DNA of 42,685 nucleotides from Lineolata rhizophorae (GCA_010093515.1 MU001676.1:143829-186513); one strand, 5' to 3'; counted from the first letter of the stretch, positions 1 through 11,265 are shown. Made by a program: numbers and translations. Notes: generated from the sequence alone by a model not told the origin.

Positions 1-101
1 TGGGAGTGGTGAGGGAGCGGAGGGAGAGGAGGGCGAGGGAGACGCATTGGGTTGCGGTGGGGGGGAAGGACGGGAAGGTGTCGTTGTGGGATGTTTATTA
101 G
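1..101 (+). CDS. C-terminal end of a WD40-repeat protein (partial), possibly Asa1
   Basis: The frame starting at base 3 is open from the window edge to a TAG at 99-101. It ends in [18 protein letters not shown], a typical last WD40 blade: the [10 protein letters not shown] stretch matches the usual GSxDGxVxLWD form and closes the propeller at the very C-terminus. In fungi the ASTRA-complex subunit Asa1, which helps assemble PIKK kinases and chromatin remodellers, is a WD40 protein that from memory ends in a similar way, so Asa1 is my first guess. Only about 32 codons are visible, so other WD40 proteins with a terminal blade remain possible. The Arg/Glu-rich stretch before the blade is probably an inter-blade loop. 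The rest of the gene lies to the left of the window. Confidence 0.6.
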   Translation, partial: GVVRERRERRARETHWVAVGGKDGKVSLWDVY

Positions 102-783
102 GTTGGGGCTGTGGTGGGAATTTTGATCGGTGCGACGGGGACGGGGGGGTGTGGTATAGCTAGCGAGAAGCTTCGACGGTCGCGTAGGCGCGGCGTCGGG
201 CAGCTTGTAGGTAGCAAATGGCACGGCAGATGCGAGCCGTCGGCTTCCTAAATGCAAACCGGTTCCGCGATGAACATGGACGTCAAACTTCTTGCTCCCG
301 TTTGGGCTACATGGGCACGGCGCACGTTGTGTGCAGGTCAATTTAAGCAGCTCGAAGCTCAGCTTGGGCTGGGATGAGATCAACTCAACACCACCCTAGC
401 CGTATCACCACCAGCCACGTGCCGAAGGGCCAACCTCACGTCTCGTCTCGACCCGCGCGACGCGCGGCGCGGACCCAGGCGGGCGCCATCAAGAGCACCA
501 TCGGACGCCCGCGCCTAGCGTCGCGATTCCCTCGCCGCATTTCGACTTTTTCCTACTGTGAAAAGGTTTCAGGTTCCGGTTTTTCGTCTGCCGCCGGTTG
601 GGTCTACGCCGGGAATTGCAGCTTTTTTTGCGGCTTCTATTGTGGCGCCCACGAATCCGCGGGGCTTGGCAGGGCCGCGTAAGGCGCGGATTTGGGGGGT
701 TGTTTGTTTGTTTGTTTGTGATTGGAAGGGAAGGAGCCCAAGAGGGGGGGCGCGGCAAAAGAACTCCACCGCTCAGTTGCCGC
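102..783. other. Intergenic region downstream of the WD40 gene
   Basis: No convincing gene is seen. The stretch is GC-rich and has overlapping open frames on both strands without recognisable protein features. It should include the 3' UTR of the WD40 gene. A run of TTTG units lies near 700-720. The repeat array begins just after it. Confidence 0.5.
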
Positions 784-2470
784 GCTGAACTTCGTGATGA
801 GTTCACGGTGAGAAATATTTCTGGGCCTGAAATAGTTCATGTCTTGCCATCCACGTTCGACTTCACAGTGGGGATCGCCGTTTTTATTCAAGTGTCATAG
901 TGCCCGCGTTGGCCTACGCTAACCCCCTGATATGCTATCACGGGTGCAGGTGGACGAAAGTCAACTGCCTTCTTCGGGCGCGGGGCTCAACTTCACAATA
1001 GGTTCACGATGTTACGGATTGTCTGATCTCAAAGGCCTCATCTTCGCTCGCCGACGTTCAATTTTACAAAAAGAGTTACCGCTTTTGTCGAGAAGCAAAC
1101 AAGCGGCCCACGGTACTGGGTATTGCCAAGTGCGTTAGCGTCAGTACCTTTCCTCCAGGCAACCACCGTGCTCATCTTCGTGATAGGTACTAGTGGGTAA
1201 TGATTAGGGAGTGTGGAAGTCTTCATCTTGGGCGTGCATGGGCGATTGGACGGCTGCGAACTGCCTCGTCCGTACATGTCAGCTCGGGACCTCTCTCAAC
1301 TTTGTGATAATTTCATAGTATACGACTCTCAGGCTGCTGAAAGCTTCATATTCTATCCACAACGTTCATGTTCTGCTGTTTCCGTTCGATTTTACGACAG
1401 ACTTATCGCTTTCGGCCAGGGGCCACACCACCGCACTCAACATCGTGATAGGAACTTGTATGCACTTCGGCATGGTGTTGAAAGCTTCAACTTCTGCTGC
1501 CGACGTTCGATTTTACGATAGCCAGTTACCGCTTTTGTCAGAGGGAGCGGCAGAGCCACAGTGTCGGGCCCGGTGCCGCGTGCAGTGACGTGTTTGGTGA
1601 CGTATGCGGGCCTGTTCTAGGCTCAACATCGTGAGGAGTTCACGATTATCGGAGGCCTAAGTGCCGGAGAGCCTCATGTTCTGTTGTCCACATCTGATCT
1701 GACAACAGTGTTGCTCGTGCATGATGCCCAGCCCACTTCCACATCAGGTGTACAGACAAGCGAGCTCAGGAGCGCACAATTATGTATACACCGGCGGCCA
1801 ACACTTCGTTTCTGATACTATACGTGTCATCGACTTCCGTGTGCGGTCCCAAGGCCCTACATTGCATGAGTTGCCTTCTTTGGCACAGGTCCGCGGTCAA
1901 CATCGTGATAGAGACCTGTATACACATCCGCATGGCGTAGAAAGCTTCAACTTTACTGCCGACGTTCGATTTTACGTTGAAAGTTACCCTTTTCGGAAGA
2001 GAGCCCCGCTGGGCCACACTGCTGGGTACGCTGCCACGTGGAGTGACGTCGACGTTCCCCTATGTGGGCAGTGGCTAGCGTCAACACCACGGCAAGGACA
2101 CGATACTCAAGTTCCAAGCCATGGGAAGCTTCATCTCTACCGACCGACCACACCAATTCTGGGACCGGGTTGCAACATCTAGCCTAGGTAGCGTAAGCCC
2201 GCGAGAGAGAGTCAACATCACGATAGGCTTCTACATACAACATCCATAATGAGGCGAACAACAGTATCTTTGGCCGTCCACGTCTAGTTTTACTATATCG
2301 ACGCCTACACTTCCCCCTTTGGGGGGTGGTTGTGCTCACCATCGTGATACAGATCTGTATACGCCTTCCACTGGTGTAGAGAGCTTCATCTTTCGCCGCC
2401 GACGTTCGATTTTACAGTTGAGATTACCGCTTTGGGCACCGCGTTTGAGTACCTTCGTGGGCAGTGTCCA
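784..2470 (+). repeat. Diverged tandem repeat array with a duplicated ~900 bp block
   Basis: About ten to eleven degenerate units of 120-200 bp follow each other. A well-kept unit reads in order CTCAACATCGTGATAG, GTATAC, AAAGCTTCA, CGACGTTCGATTTTAC, GTTACCGCTTTTG. The CGACGTTCGATTTTAC-like core occurs at 851, 1052, 1381, 1501, then 1688, 1960, 2278 and 2400. The uneven spacing of the first four (201, 329, 120) is largely repeated in the second four (272, 318, 122), and a GAAGCTTCATCT-like element at 1215 recurs at 2123. This suggests that a multi-unit block of about 900 bp was duplicated, with an extra ~70 bp in copy two. Units near 1437, 1893 and 2335 are the best preserved. Some units stay open when translated, but no known domain appears, so I treat it as a non-coding satellite-like repeat. 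The family was not recognised. Confidence 0.75.
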
Positions 2471-4834
2471 AATTCGGAAGTAGCTCGACCCGCCTGCTTG
2501 GCTCGGACGCGTTGAGACGTGTCGACGCTGGTGGCGCGTCGAAGCGCGACGCGTTGGCGTTGTAGGTGTTTGCTGTAGGGCTGGGGATATCCAGTGTGAG
2601 GCAGGTGTCCAATTCTTGGAATTGCGGGTAAGTGGACGGTGAGATAATTACTTAGAGTCTGCTTCTTGAAATCTTGTTTCAGGAGAGGGCTGCAGATTAA
2701 GATGAGGTAAAAAAGTTCTCAAGTTGCAATGCAGGCACGGAGATCCAATATACATCCTGAACCTAGGCAGAAGTTGATAAAAATATCTCGCCATATTGCT
2801 AACTTACGAGGATGGAGTCCTACAGGAACTTAACTCTATCCCCGATACCATCGAAACTTATGCTAGCACCAGCTTCATTTAACGCAGCATTTCTCACAGT
2901 TGTTTCCGCTTACTTGTGTACGCGTGTTATTAGTGCTCGTGAAAGCTTGGAAAAAAATGTAAAGTTGCATCCTCACTGCCGGAGGGCACATGCATCTATC
3001 TTAATTCCGGCCTAAAAGATAACTTGTTCTATAGCCTAATTATTGGAAATGGTTGAGGGAATAACAGGGCACTATAATACCAGCATAGATATTTTCATCT
3101 CTAATAAGATGGTAAGTCAAGTTCTCCTTCTGCATCGAGTATTGGAACAAAAAAATTGCGTGAAAGATAGGGTGTATTCAGCATATTCTTATGGCAATAA
3201 CTTTGCATCTAGATATGCTTCCCTCCTTTCCTTTTCTGGATGGTTTTGTTGCTGCTTTAGAAGCAATCGCACTTATATAATCTCCATACCTGGCCAAGAA
3301 TTTGGCTATGACCACTTCAGCAGCGGGTAACCCAACCACTTCCTCACTTCTTAGAAAATCATTGCCGCTTCATAGATGATCCACGCGTATCATTTCATAT
3401 ACTTTCCGTACATATGCCTGGACTATACAGTAGGCAACCCACTACAACCGCTTTCTTGAAGCGACGGAATAATCTCTACTAGCTTGACGAGTCGTGACTT
3501 ATTTTAGGTGTGCCGCCTATCAGGTTATCTGAGGTCGTGAAAAATGACATCTGGATTGATGACGCTATCTACTTCCGTAATATAGAAATATCGTCCGGAC
3601 TACCCGGAGCAAGGGTCTTAGCTACACATATTGTTCCCCTTTTATCTAACTCCTCATTTTGTCAAATCGTGCACATGATTGGGCAAAATAAGGTTAATTT
3701 GGCCCAATTAATAGCTGCTACAAGCAATTTTCGGTTTGTCGAAATAGTATACGGTTGCGTACACAAAGAGCGTATCATAGATCCAATTCCGTATGACTTA
3801 GGAATCGTGGCTGTAGGCATTTCCAGCGCCACGAGACATCTTTATGATACCTCTCACGCTGAGCAAGAAACTCAATACTACGCCAAGGATCGTGAATTTA
3901 ACCCCCTGTATACCGATAAGCACGAAACTCAACACTATGCCGAGGATCGTGATATATCGTGGCGTATAACATCGCACCTTGCTACGGCTTTAGTATCAGG
4001 AACGTCGGGGGGCACTTAAGGATACTAGCGCTACTCCTATTAGCCGTTATGTAAATCTATATTGTTTGACTAAACAAAGGCAGATTGCTTTCTATCTTGA
4101 AAGCTCTCTCTACCCTACTGCGTAAAAGAACCGAACGACTACATATATCGTACAGGTATTTAGTGTAAATTTTCCAAAAACACACGCAGTCTACACAATT
4201 TCAACAAACTATACCGTTACTTAAAATGGCCATTGATTTGCCTAAATCGACCGTATTTTGCCTAATGGCGTGCGCGATTTGGCACGACGAGGGGGTTTGA
4301 TGGAATAGAAAAGAGAGTACAGAAAATACATTAACTACCCATTGGATTGTGAAACTATCTCAGCTACTGAAATGTACGGCTAGTGCATTGCTCTAGATCT
4401 GAGCGTGGCGATCTCTTCACTTCCCTTACCTGCGTTTCGATTTATCGCACAACATGTACAAATAGTACAGAACCTGTCGGCTTCTTTGTCAACTGCCATT
4501 GGAATAGGCATTCTTACGATACTCTTGAGCGAGATATTTAATCCGAAACTATTAGTCTATTGCATTTGAGATCATCTGGTTTGAAAAACTTCACTTTGAA
4601 GATGTCTGTTTGAGATCCTATCTCAGGAAAGATACAGCTTTATGACGTTCTATACACTCCTTAATATAAACTGTCCTTCTGCACAGGCAAACTTTGTGAG
4701 GAAGAAAACTCATTGCAATGTGTCACTCTTCTCTTCTTTGAGCGCTCGCAGCCTATTTGTACTCATGAGGTCGCTATCTAAGATTGTAGCTAAAGTAAAT
4801 CAACCCTAGCTGGTTTAGGCTCCCTCCCCCCCAT
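2471..4834. other. AT-rich relic region without an intact gene
   Basis: Base composition drops from GC-rich to clearly AT-rich here, and stops are frequent in all frames. The longest open stretch, 3510-4019 on the plus strand, starts right after a splice-acceptor-like TTATTTTAG, has no ATG near its start and no recognisable domain. Within it a 29 bp segment at 3867-3895 recurs at 3924-3952 with three differences, all transitions, so the peptide ETQYYAKDRE returns as ETQHYAEDRD. This could be a decayed gene or a decayed repeat. No function is assigned. The left part may include the tail of the tandem array. Confidence 0.45.
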
Positions 4835-5160
4835 AAAGCAAGGATCCTGCCAACCTGAACTGCTAGATCCCAAGGCGCTGTATGAACCGTTTGATAGTTT
4901 TAGCTATTAGCTTTAGGTCTGCTAGTTGAGCCTTATAGTCTAGACTACCACGACTATCCCTAATCTATTCCCCTAGCCTCCCATAAGTTCTCGCAGTAAA
5001 TAAGGGCATGTCGTGGCGTCTGGTTTCTTCCTCCGCATTGGCAGTACCAGATGGAAACTGTAGGACCCTTGCCTTTGCAAGGAACGCAGCAAGTCCTATT
5101 CGTCCTGTCCTCGCTTGAATAAGGATAGAGCTTTCTGCTTTGCTAAGTTTCTTGCGCCTC
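4835..5160 (-). mobile_element. 3' end of a dead Tad-type LINE retrotransposon (ORF2 C-terminus)
   Basis: Read on the minus strand, three frame pieces in the right order match the C-terminus of fungal Tad1/CgT-type LINE reverse transcriptases. First comes SSILIQARTGRIGLAAFL (about 5130-5075), the usual Q-RTG-IGL-FL signature. Next comes the zinc knuckle CQCGGRNQTPRHALIYC (5043-4993), a C-x-C-x8-H-x4-C motif with the typical QT-x-x-H core. Last comes DLKLIAKTIKRFIQRLGI followed by QFRLAG (about 4915-4840), the usual ending. The pieces lie in different frames, implying at least two frameshifts, and there is a stop before QFRLAG. I could not find the reverse transcriptase or endonuclease domains further upstream (5200-6300), so the copy is truncated or unrecognisably mutated. 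The AT-rich setting suits RIP-type decay. Family assignment is from motif memory. Confidence 0.75.
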
Positions 5161-7077
5161 TTTAGGTGGCTGCGGTGCGGTGGTGTTCCGATTACATCCT
5201 AGTGCCTAGCTATATAGGTAAAAGTAAGCTCAGTCGATCGTTTCCCAACGAGAAAATACTCCACTTTAGTAGGAATCCTCATTTTCGAAGCGATATCCTT
5301 GTAGATCGTATTGTTAGCGAGGGCTCCGGGCATAATTGTTCTCCCAGTCTGAATTTCTACTAGATATTTGAAAAGAAGAGGCCGCGAAGTGTCGATAATG
5401 GAGTACTTACAGCACTAACGCAATAGTCTCCTAACACCTCAAGAATTAGTAACCTACATTTGCACAAAAATATGTTCTGTATAGAAAATAAGGCTAAAAC
5501 TTGATATAAACACGTAATTTTTTTATTGTAGACTATTTAAATTAAAGATACATTATAGGCAGATCTTCATAAGCTAGATCTAGCTTCTACATAAATAGAA
5601 AGGATTTTCTCGAAATCCTAGCTTCTGAATAGTACCAACTTTTATCTTTTCAACTTTGCGTTAGCGTGCTTTGGTAAAGTTCTCGTATTCTGGAAGGAAG
5701 CTCGGTGAGTCTTCAGAGACCAACCACTTAGTACTACAATTGCGCTTCAATCTTTGTTTACGAGCATAAAAGTGAAAGAAAATCATCACAATCAGACTGG
5801 AGCTCGAGATTTCTGAAGGCACAGTCATTGGAATCTTGATGAGGTAATTCTTTAAAAGGTTGATTGGAATGGAGTGCTCGGTGTCGTTTTCCGGTTCTAA
5901 GAGCTAGCCATCAATCCCCCACGCCGAAAAGACCCGTTGAAGGTTGGGTGCTCCATACACTAGCAGTGACATATCAAAACCTCTGGTTCAAACCACTCAA
6001 CCTTCGAGAGCTGTAGGTGTTCTCATATTGGACTCAAATGATTGATTCTAAATTGTGAGTTAAACACAACATGAAAAATTGTATCATTTCACTCAGTACT
6101 ACAGCACTTGGGCAGGTTTTAGACGAATCAGATTCGTCACAGCATTATGCATTCAGTTGTAGGCGTGCCATAAAGTTTTAAGTTGGCTATTTGCATTTTG
6201 CTCAATCGCATTACATCCGGTTCGAATTCCAGAACGCATTCGTGGTTTCCCATAGCAACTAAAGCTCGCTATTATTAACAGCATGCGCCTTATTCAAATG
6301 GGAGCGCGGACATCCGCATCTTGGCAAGGTTGACAGGAAGCCGTCAGACACTCCACATTCGGCACCTGCATCGAGGAACATGGCATGTCACAGTTCTCCG
6401 TGGCAGTGACATGGCTTGCATATCCGTTTCAATATTCTCCGCCCGCCGTTTACCTGTTGGCATGCTTGCCCTGCCTGCTCGGGTGCGTAGGGACGACCCG
6501 CCAGGATCACTTGGGTGCGGCGACGCTGCCCGGCGGCTAAGCTCAAAGGCACTGCCAATCAGGGGCGAGCAGAGCCTAGGCGCCGTGCGGGATCTGCGTG
6601 GCTGACGTGCAAAACGCCTTAGAATGCTCAGGCCCGGCTCCAGAGTCCTGGGAAATGGTGGAGTGTGCCTTGCAGGCTTGAAGGTGCTGGGCTGGGATGC
6701 ACTGCAGAAGCGGAATATGTGATGAGGACCGGGTCAGGCTCATTTCAGGATTGAAGCTCATGACGGGACGAGGGAACGAGCTTGCAACCCAGAGCTCATT
6801 TCACGGCGCGCCTTGATTGCCGGAACCGCACTGACGCTGGCGCAGCGGTGGACTGCGTGTGCAGGACGGGTGCCTGGAGGTGGCGTTGCCTGAAGCTGCC
6901 TGAGGTGCAGAATTACTTCTAGGCGGGGAGAGCTCCCCCCTGCATCAGCCACCAGTCACCCCGCAGCCCCGCCATCATCTTCGACTTTGCTCCTCCACAA
7001 CCACGCCGATCAATTATCTCGCACTCTTCTGGCACCACACGCATAATCCCGCTCTTTGGCATCACACTCCCTCCGCA
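5161..7077. other. AT-rich relic zone grading into the PI31 upstream region
   Basis: From 5161 to about 6300 the DNA is AT-rich, with many stops in every frame. It may hold the mutated upstream part of the LINE, but no motif was recognised. From about 6310 the composition turns sharply GC-rich, which probably marks the edge of the normal genic region. The last few hundred bases should carry the promoter and 5' UTR of the PI31 gene starting at 7078. No RNA gene was found. Confidence 0.5.
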
Positions 7078-8273
7078 ATGGCGCCCGTCAGCGGCAACCC
7101 GCTGAGCGCGGGCTCGCTCGCAGCTCTGATGGTTTCTAGCCTGCCGCCCACTTCGTCGCCTCAGCTCAACTCGGCCTGGGATGCCATCGCCCTGGCCGCG
7201 CACGCGGGCATGGTTGCTGTTGGCTTCAAACTGATCGCCCTCGGCAACGAGGGACGTCTCGGTACGCGCCGTTCTGCCCGCTGCCATCCATGTGTGCGCC
7301 CCTGCTGACGCAAATTTTGGGAGTAGATACGCCGTCGGACGCTGCTGCACCTGCGCCGCTACCCGCCCGCTGGAACGCACACAGCGACGACTATGGATTC
7401 CGGTACTTGCACCCGCAGTCGTCGATGGAGTACATGCTCAAGGTGACGCGGCTGGGCGGGCAGGCGGTCGTGCTGGCCGTCGCGCTCGGCGACAATCACA
7501 CCGAGACGTTCGACGTATCGGCAGAGCATTACATTTCGAGTTCATTGCTGCCGGCGACGCCGCTACCTGGCGGCGAGGAAGCTACGGCGACCAAAGAAGA
7601 GGCCGAGAGGAAGATGACAGACATCTTCATGGGGCCGGGCAGGCTGTCCGACTTCGGCAACCTCCTCAAGGCCAACATCATCCAGAAGCTTGCTCCGGGG
7701 CTGCGCAAGGAAGGCTACGAGGAGACCACCACCGTCGAGACCTCGTCATCACGGCAACAACAGCAACCTCGCCGCCCCGACCCTGCCGACGACCCCCTCC
7801 GCGACCCCCGCTACCCGCCTGCGCGCCCGTACGTCGACCCCCTCGCCGACCCGCTCGTCCAGCCTCCGCGCCGCCCCGTGCCTGCCGGCGACTTTCCCCC
7901 GCCGGACTTCGAGGACGAGTACGAGATCAACCGCCCGCCGCGCATGCCCGGCGGCGCGCCGTACCACCCGGGCATCGGCGAGCGCGACCTGTATCCGCCG
8001 GGCCTGGGACCGCACGATCCGATGCGGCCGGGCGGCATCGGCCCGAACCCGTTCGGCGGCGGCGGCGGCGCGGGCGGGATGCATCCGACGTTCGATGACC
8101 CGTTGTTTGCGGGCGGCCCCGGACGTGGCGGCGAGAGGGGAGGAGCGGATCCGCAGGCGCCGCCGGGGGCGAGGTGGGATCCAGTTGGGCCTGGAGGCGG
8201 GCCGAGGTTCTCTGGGCAAGGCGGACGGCCGCCGAATCCGTTTGGCGGGTTTGGGGATGGTGATTTTATTTGA
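7078..8273 (+). CDS. FUB1: PI31-type proteasome regulator (Fub1/PSMF1 family)
   Basis: Two exons, 7078-7261 and 7327-8273, give a 376-residue protein. The 65 nt intron has a GTACGC donor, a CTGAC branch point near 7305 and a TAG acceptor. The N-terminal half (about residues 15-190) fits the PI31 N domain: the stretch DDYGFRYLHPQSSMEYMLKV is the family's characteristic strand region. The second half is rich in proline, glycine and arginine, as in the PI31 C-terminal domain, with repeated DPL and PPR patches and a Gly-rich tail ending GDGDFI. PI31 proteins bind the 20S proteasome core and act on its activity, assembly or transport in cytosol and nucleus. The gene stands 597 bp upstream of CLP1 on the same strand; this close tandem spacing does not by itself imply shared function. 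Start chosen at the first ATG of the conserved frame; the sequence TCCGCAATGG around it is a fair start context. Confidence 0.85.
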
Positions 8274-8870
8274 CGAGAAACTGGAGGTAGTATGGCGGGC
8301 TTAGAAAAAGAACGATAGCTATTGTACTGTACTATAGCGGAAAGGGAAATAAAGCTATGGCCTCTCACTTGGCATTATTACGAATCGTGCATTTGATGGG
8401 AGTGGAACCTCGAGTTTACATGGAAGTGTGTCGCCGGGAAAATGTAGGCATCCCGACACTTCTAAATTTGACGTAGACACGATACAATACTTTCCTTCGC
8501 GCGTGACAGCTTTGGTTTCATTATGATGCGGCGTTGAGTTCGACCTAAGATGTTGGCAATATAAATCGAAGCGCGCGCTACGACTTCGCGTGCCCAACGG
8601 TACGTGCAACATCTTATAAAAGCCTCGACTTCGCATTCCTCGCTCGATCCAGCATGGGCAACACAGCCTTGAACTAACAGCGCACGGGAAACGACCGTCA
8701 TGGAGGTACACATGCGTCCATTCGTCTCTAGGTGACAAGCCGTCGTCCGCCCGGTCGCAAAGTTAACAAAGCGCATCGGCAGGTGACATGGACTTTGACC
8801 CCGAGCAGACCTTGAAGCTCCGCACCACGACCACCACCAACACCGCGTTCTTCTGCGCCAAATCTCCAGC
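8274..8870. other. Intergenic region between PI31 and CLP1
   Basis: This holds the PI31 3' UTR and the CLP1 promoter. Around 8360-8620 the DNA is less GC-rich than the flanking genes. Open frames on the minus strand here have no recognisable features and overlap CLP1. An ATG at 8788 opens a frame that overlaps the CLP1 start in another phase; see findings. Confidence 0.5.
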
Positions 8871-10556
8871 ATGTCTCTCCCGGGCCTTAATCTTTTCGCG
8901 CCCGGCGATTCCGGAGCGCCGACCGCTCGCACGCCCGCCCCGCGCACCGACGACCTCAAGCCAGGCTCCGAGTTCCGCTTCGAAGTGCCGTTCGGCAGCA
9001 GCGCGACGATCAAGCTGCTGGACACGAACCCGTTCTCGCCGGACGGCAGCGTGGCGCCGACGGCGGAGCTCTTCGGCACGGAGCTCGCGCCCAACAAGAC
9101 CTACACCTTCAGCGGGTACAAGGGCGCCGTCTACACGTGGCACGGGTGCCGGCTGGAGAGCGGCGGCGACTTCGATGGCGAGCCCTACGTCGGCGAGGAG
9201 ACGCCCCTGACCCAGCACGCGAACGTGCACTTCGCGCTCGAGGGCCTGCGCTCGAGGGCGGGCGCCGCCGCGGCGCGCGACGGCTTCGGCCCGCGCGTCG
9301 CCGTCGTCGGGCCCGACAACGCGGGCAAGACCAGCCTCGTGAAGACGCTGGCCGCGTACGCGGTGCGCGCGGGTCGCTACCCCGTCGTCGTGAACCTGGA
9401 CCCGCGCCAGGGCCTGCTGAGCGTGCCGGGCGCGCTGACCGCGACCGTCGTGGCGAGCACGCTCGACGTCGAGGACGGCGGCTGGGGGTCCAGCCCCATT
9501 TCGGGGCCCAACCCCACGCCCGTCAAGACGCCGCTGGTCTACCATTTCGGCCTGCCGGCCCCGGACGACAACGCGCGCCTGTACCGGCCCATGGTGACGC
9601 GGCTGGCCCTGGCGGCGACGAGTCGGTTGGAGGTGGATCCGGAGGTGAGGGCGAGCGGCTGTTTGGTGGATACGCCGGGCGTCATCAGTCAGGGCAAAGG
9701 AGGGCAGTATGAGCATCTATCGCATATCCTCTCCGAGTTTTCAGGTATGTTGAGAGAGGGGGCGTACTTGGTAGTTGTGCTACGTATCTTGGACCGAGAA
9801 CTGATAAGTCGGTCAGTGAATGTCCTGCTCGTGTTGGGCAACGAGCGCCTTTACAACGACATGGTCAAGCGATTTGGCCAGTCGACGGGCGACGACGCCG
9901 TGGCCGTCGTCCGCCTGCCCAAGTCTGAGGGCTGCGTTGACCGTGACGAAAGCTACATGCGGCAGCTGCGCCAGGCCCAGGTGCGCTCCTACTTCTTCGG
10001 CTCCCGCAGCAATCCGCTCAGCCCGCACGGCGTCATGGCCGACTTCAGCGTTGTCACAATCTACAAGATCGTCGAATGTATGTACAAGGACCTTTCCCCT
10101 CTTGTGCCCGTCGCTGCATGCACGTTTCATCACCTCGACCTCCTGCTTTTCCTGCAGGTCTCTGCCCCCTAGCTTGCGCCAAAACTTTTACCCTTGAGGG
10201 TGCAAGATAGTCGCTAACCAACCGCCTTCGCCCTCCCCTTCACCCCTCCTCTAGCTTCATCTGCGTTCTCTTTTCTCCCGGGCACCGCGGATGCCGACGC
10301 GGCAGCTGGCGCCGTCTACGAGCCTGTGACACCTTCCCTGATGCTGCAGAACTGCTTGCTAGCCGTGACTCACGCGGACCCGCACGAGTCCGAGGACGCC
10401 ATCCGCGACGCGGGTGTCATGGGCTACGTCTGGGTGGCTGCCGTCGACGAAGCTAAGAAGAAGCTGCGCCTGCTCATGCCAGTGGCCGGCCGCGTGCCCA
10501 ACAAGACCATGCTACTGGGCACTTGGCCCGAGGACGTTGCCGATATGGTAGGCTGA
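8871..10556 (+). CDS. CLP1: mRNA cleavage and polyadenylation factor CLP1
   Basis: Three exons (8871-9744, 9817-10077, 10255-10556) give 478 residues, close to the fungal norm. Intron 1 is 72 nt, GTATGT to CAG; it also reads open in frame. Intron 2 is 177 nt with GTATGT, a CTAAC branch point near 10213 and CTCTAG. Splicing restores YKIVESSSAFSFLPG and ILSEFSVNVLLVLG, both family-typical. Order of parts: N-terminal beta domain (residues 1 to ~120, with LKPGSEFRFEVP and the YTWHGC motif), central ATPase domain with P-loop GPDNAGKTS at residues 147-155 and the CLVDTPGV segment, then the C-terminal domain with YEPVTPSLMLQNCLLAV. Clp1 works in the nucleus within cleavage factor IA beside Pcf11 in pre-mRNA 3'-end formation. 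Yeast Clp1 binds ATP but lacks the RNA 5'-kinase activity of human CLP1; which applies here cannot be told. An acidic/Ala insertion (TADADAAAGA) is a local variation. Confidence 0.95.
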
Positions 10557-11265
10557 AGAGAGTGGCGGACGCTAGGTACTATCGAGTAGGGAGCAGCTGC
10601 GGGGGCACGGGACGACGTGTCATTCACTAGGAGACTAGCAAGGCATGGGAAATGGGGAGGGGGCCTGGGCTGGCATGCAGATAGGGTAGGCTGGGGCGGG
10701 TGAAGGCGTACGACGAGATTGGCTAGAGAAGGATGAGGGTGGGCCCGTCAGATACAGGACAGACGGCCACATAGAGAGGCGCTCATCTTGGACAGAGGCA
10801 TTTTCCGTCAGCAGGGTATCGAATGCAAGAAAGAAATGAAAAAATCTATCTCAACAGAACCAAAAGGCCGGAAGGGCTGCCTAGCAAAAAAAAAGCTCGC
10901 CGGCTGGCCGACGGCGTACACCCCGGCGCCGACTCGTGAGCAATCATGTGGGCACCAGCCCATGCATGTGTGCCATCAAGTCCAGGGGCGGCGGTCAGTG
11001 AGGCGTAGCTACCGCCAACACTCCAGACAGCCCGCACAGTCCAAGCCAACAACGGCCGCACACTCTTTCTTCCGTGCCGTTCATACCCACCCCATCCTAC
11101 CCCATCCTGAGTCTAGCCTGGCCTCTTCCTTGCCTAACCAGTCCGCCACTGACCACCGATCAATCGCTAGGGTCCGCACCTTCCCCACTGCCCGCGCCTC
11201 CGCTTGGCGCCCGTTCTCCTTTAGCCCGTCGCATTCTCCAACCGCTCAATCACTTAGCTCTCCAC
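10557..11265. other. Convergent intergenic region between CLP1 and the IPMK gene
   Basis: Both flanking genes end here, so it should hold two 3' UTRs. The bases are mixed GC-rich with an A-rich patch near 10830-10900 and a C/T-rich patch near 11070-11260. No gene was supported. Confidence 0.55.

Noticed and set aside
4226-4300. Short plus-strand frame with AIDLPKSTVF, like a helix-turn-helix of a Tc1-type transposase
   Set aside because: Only 24 codons, no second transposase block and no terminal inverted repeats were found; the match is too short.
5980-6235. GGTTCAAAC and GGTTCGAAT sequences resembling tRNA B-boxes
   Set aside because: Flanking bases do not form a T-stem, and no matching A-box or acceptor stem is found at the right distance.
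7292-8368. Alternative long frames on both strands over the PI31 gene
   Set aside because: They are shadows of the GC-rich proline-coding region; only the PI31 frame carries family motifs and proper splicing.
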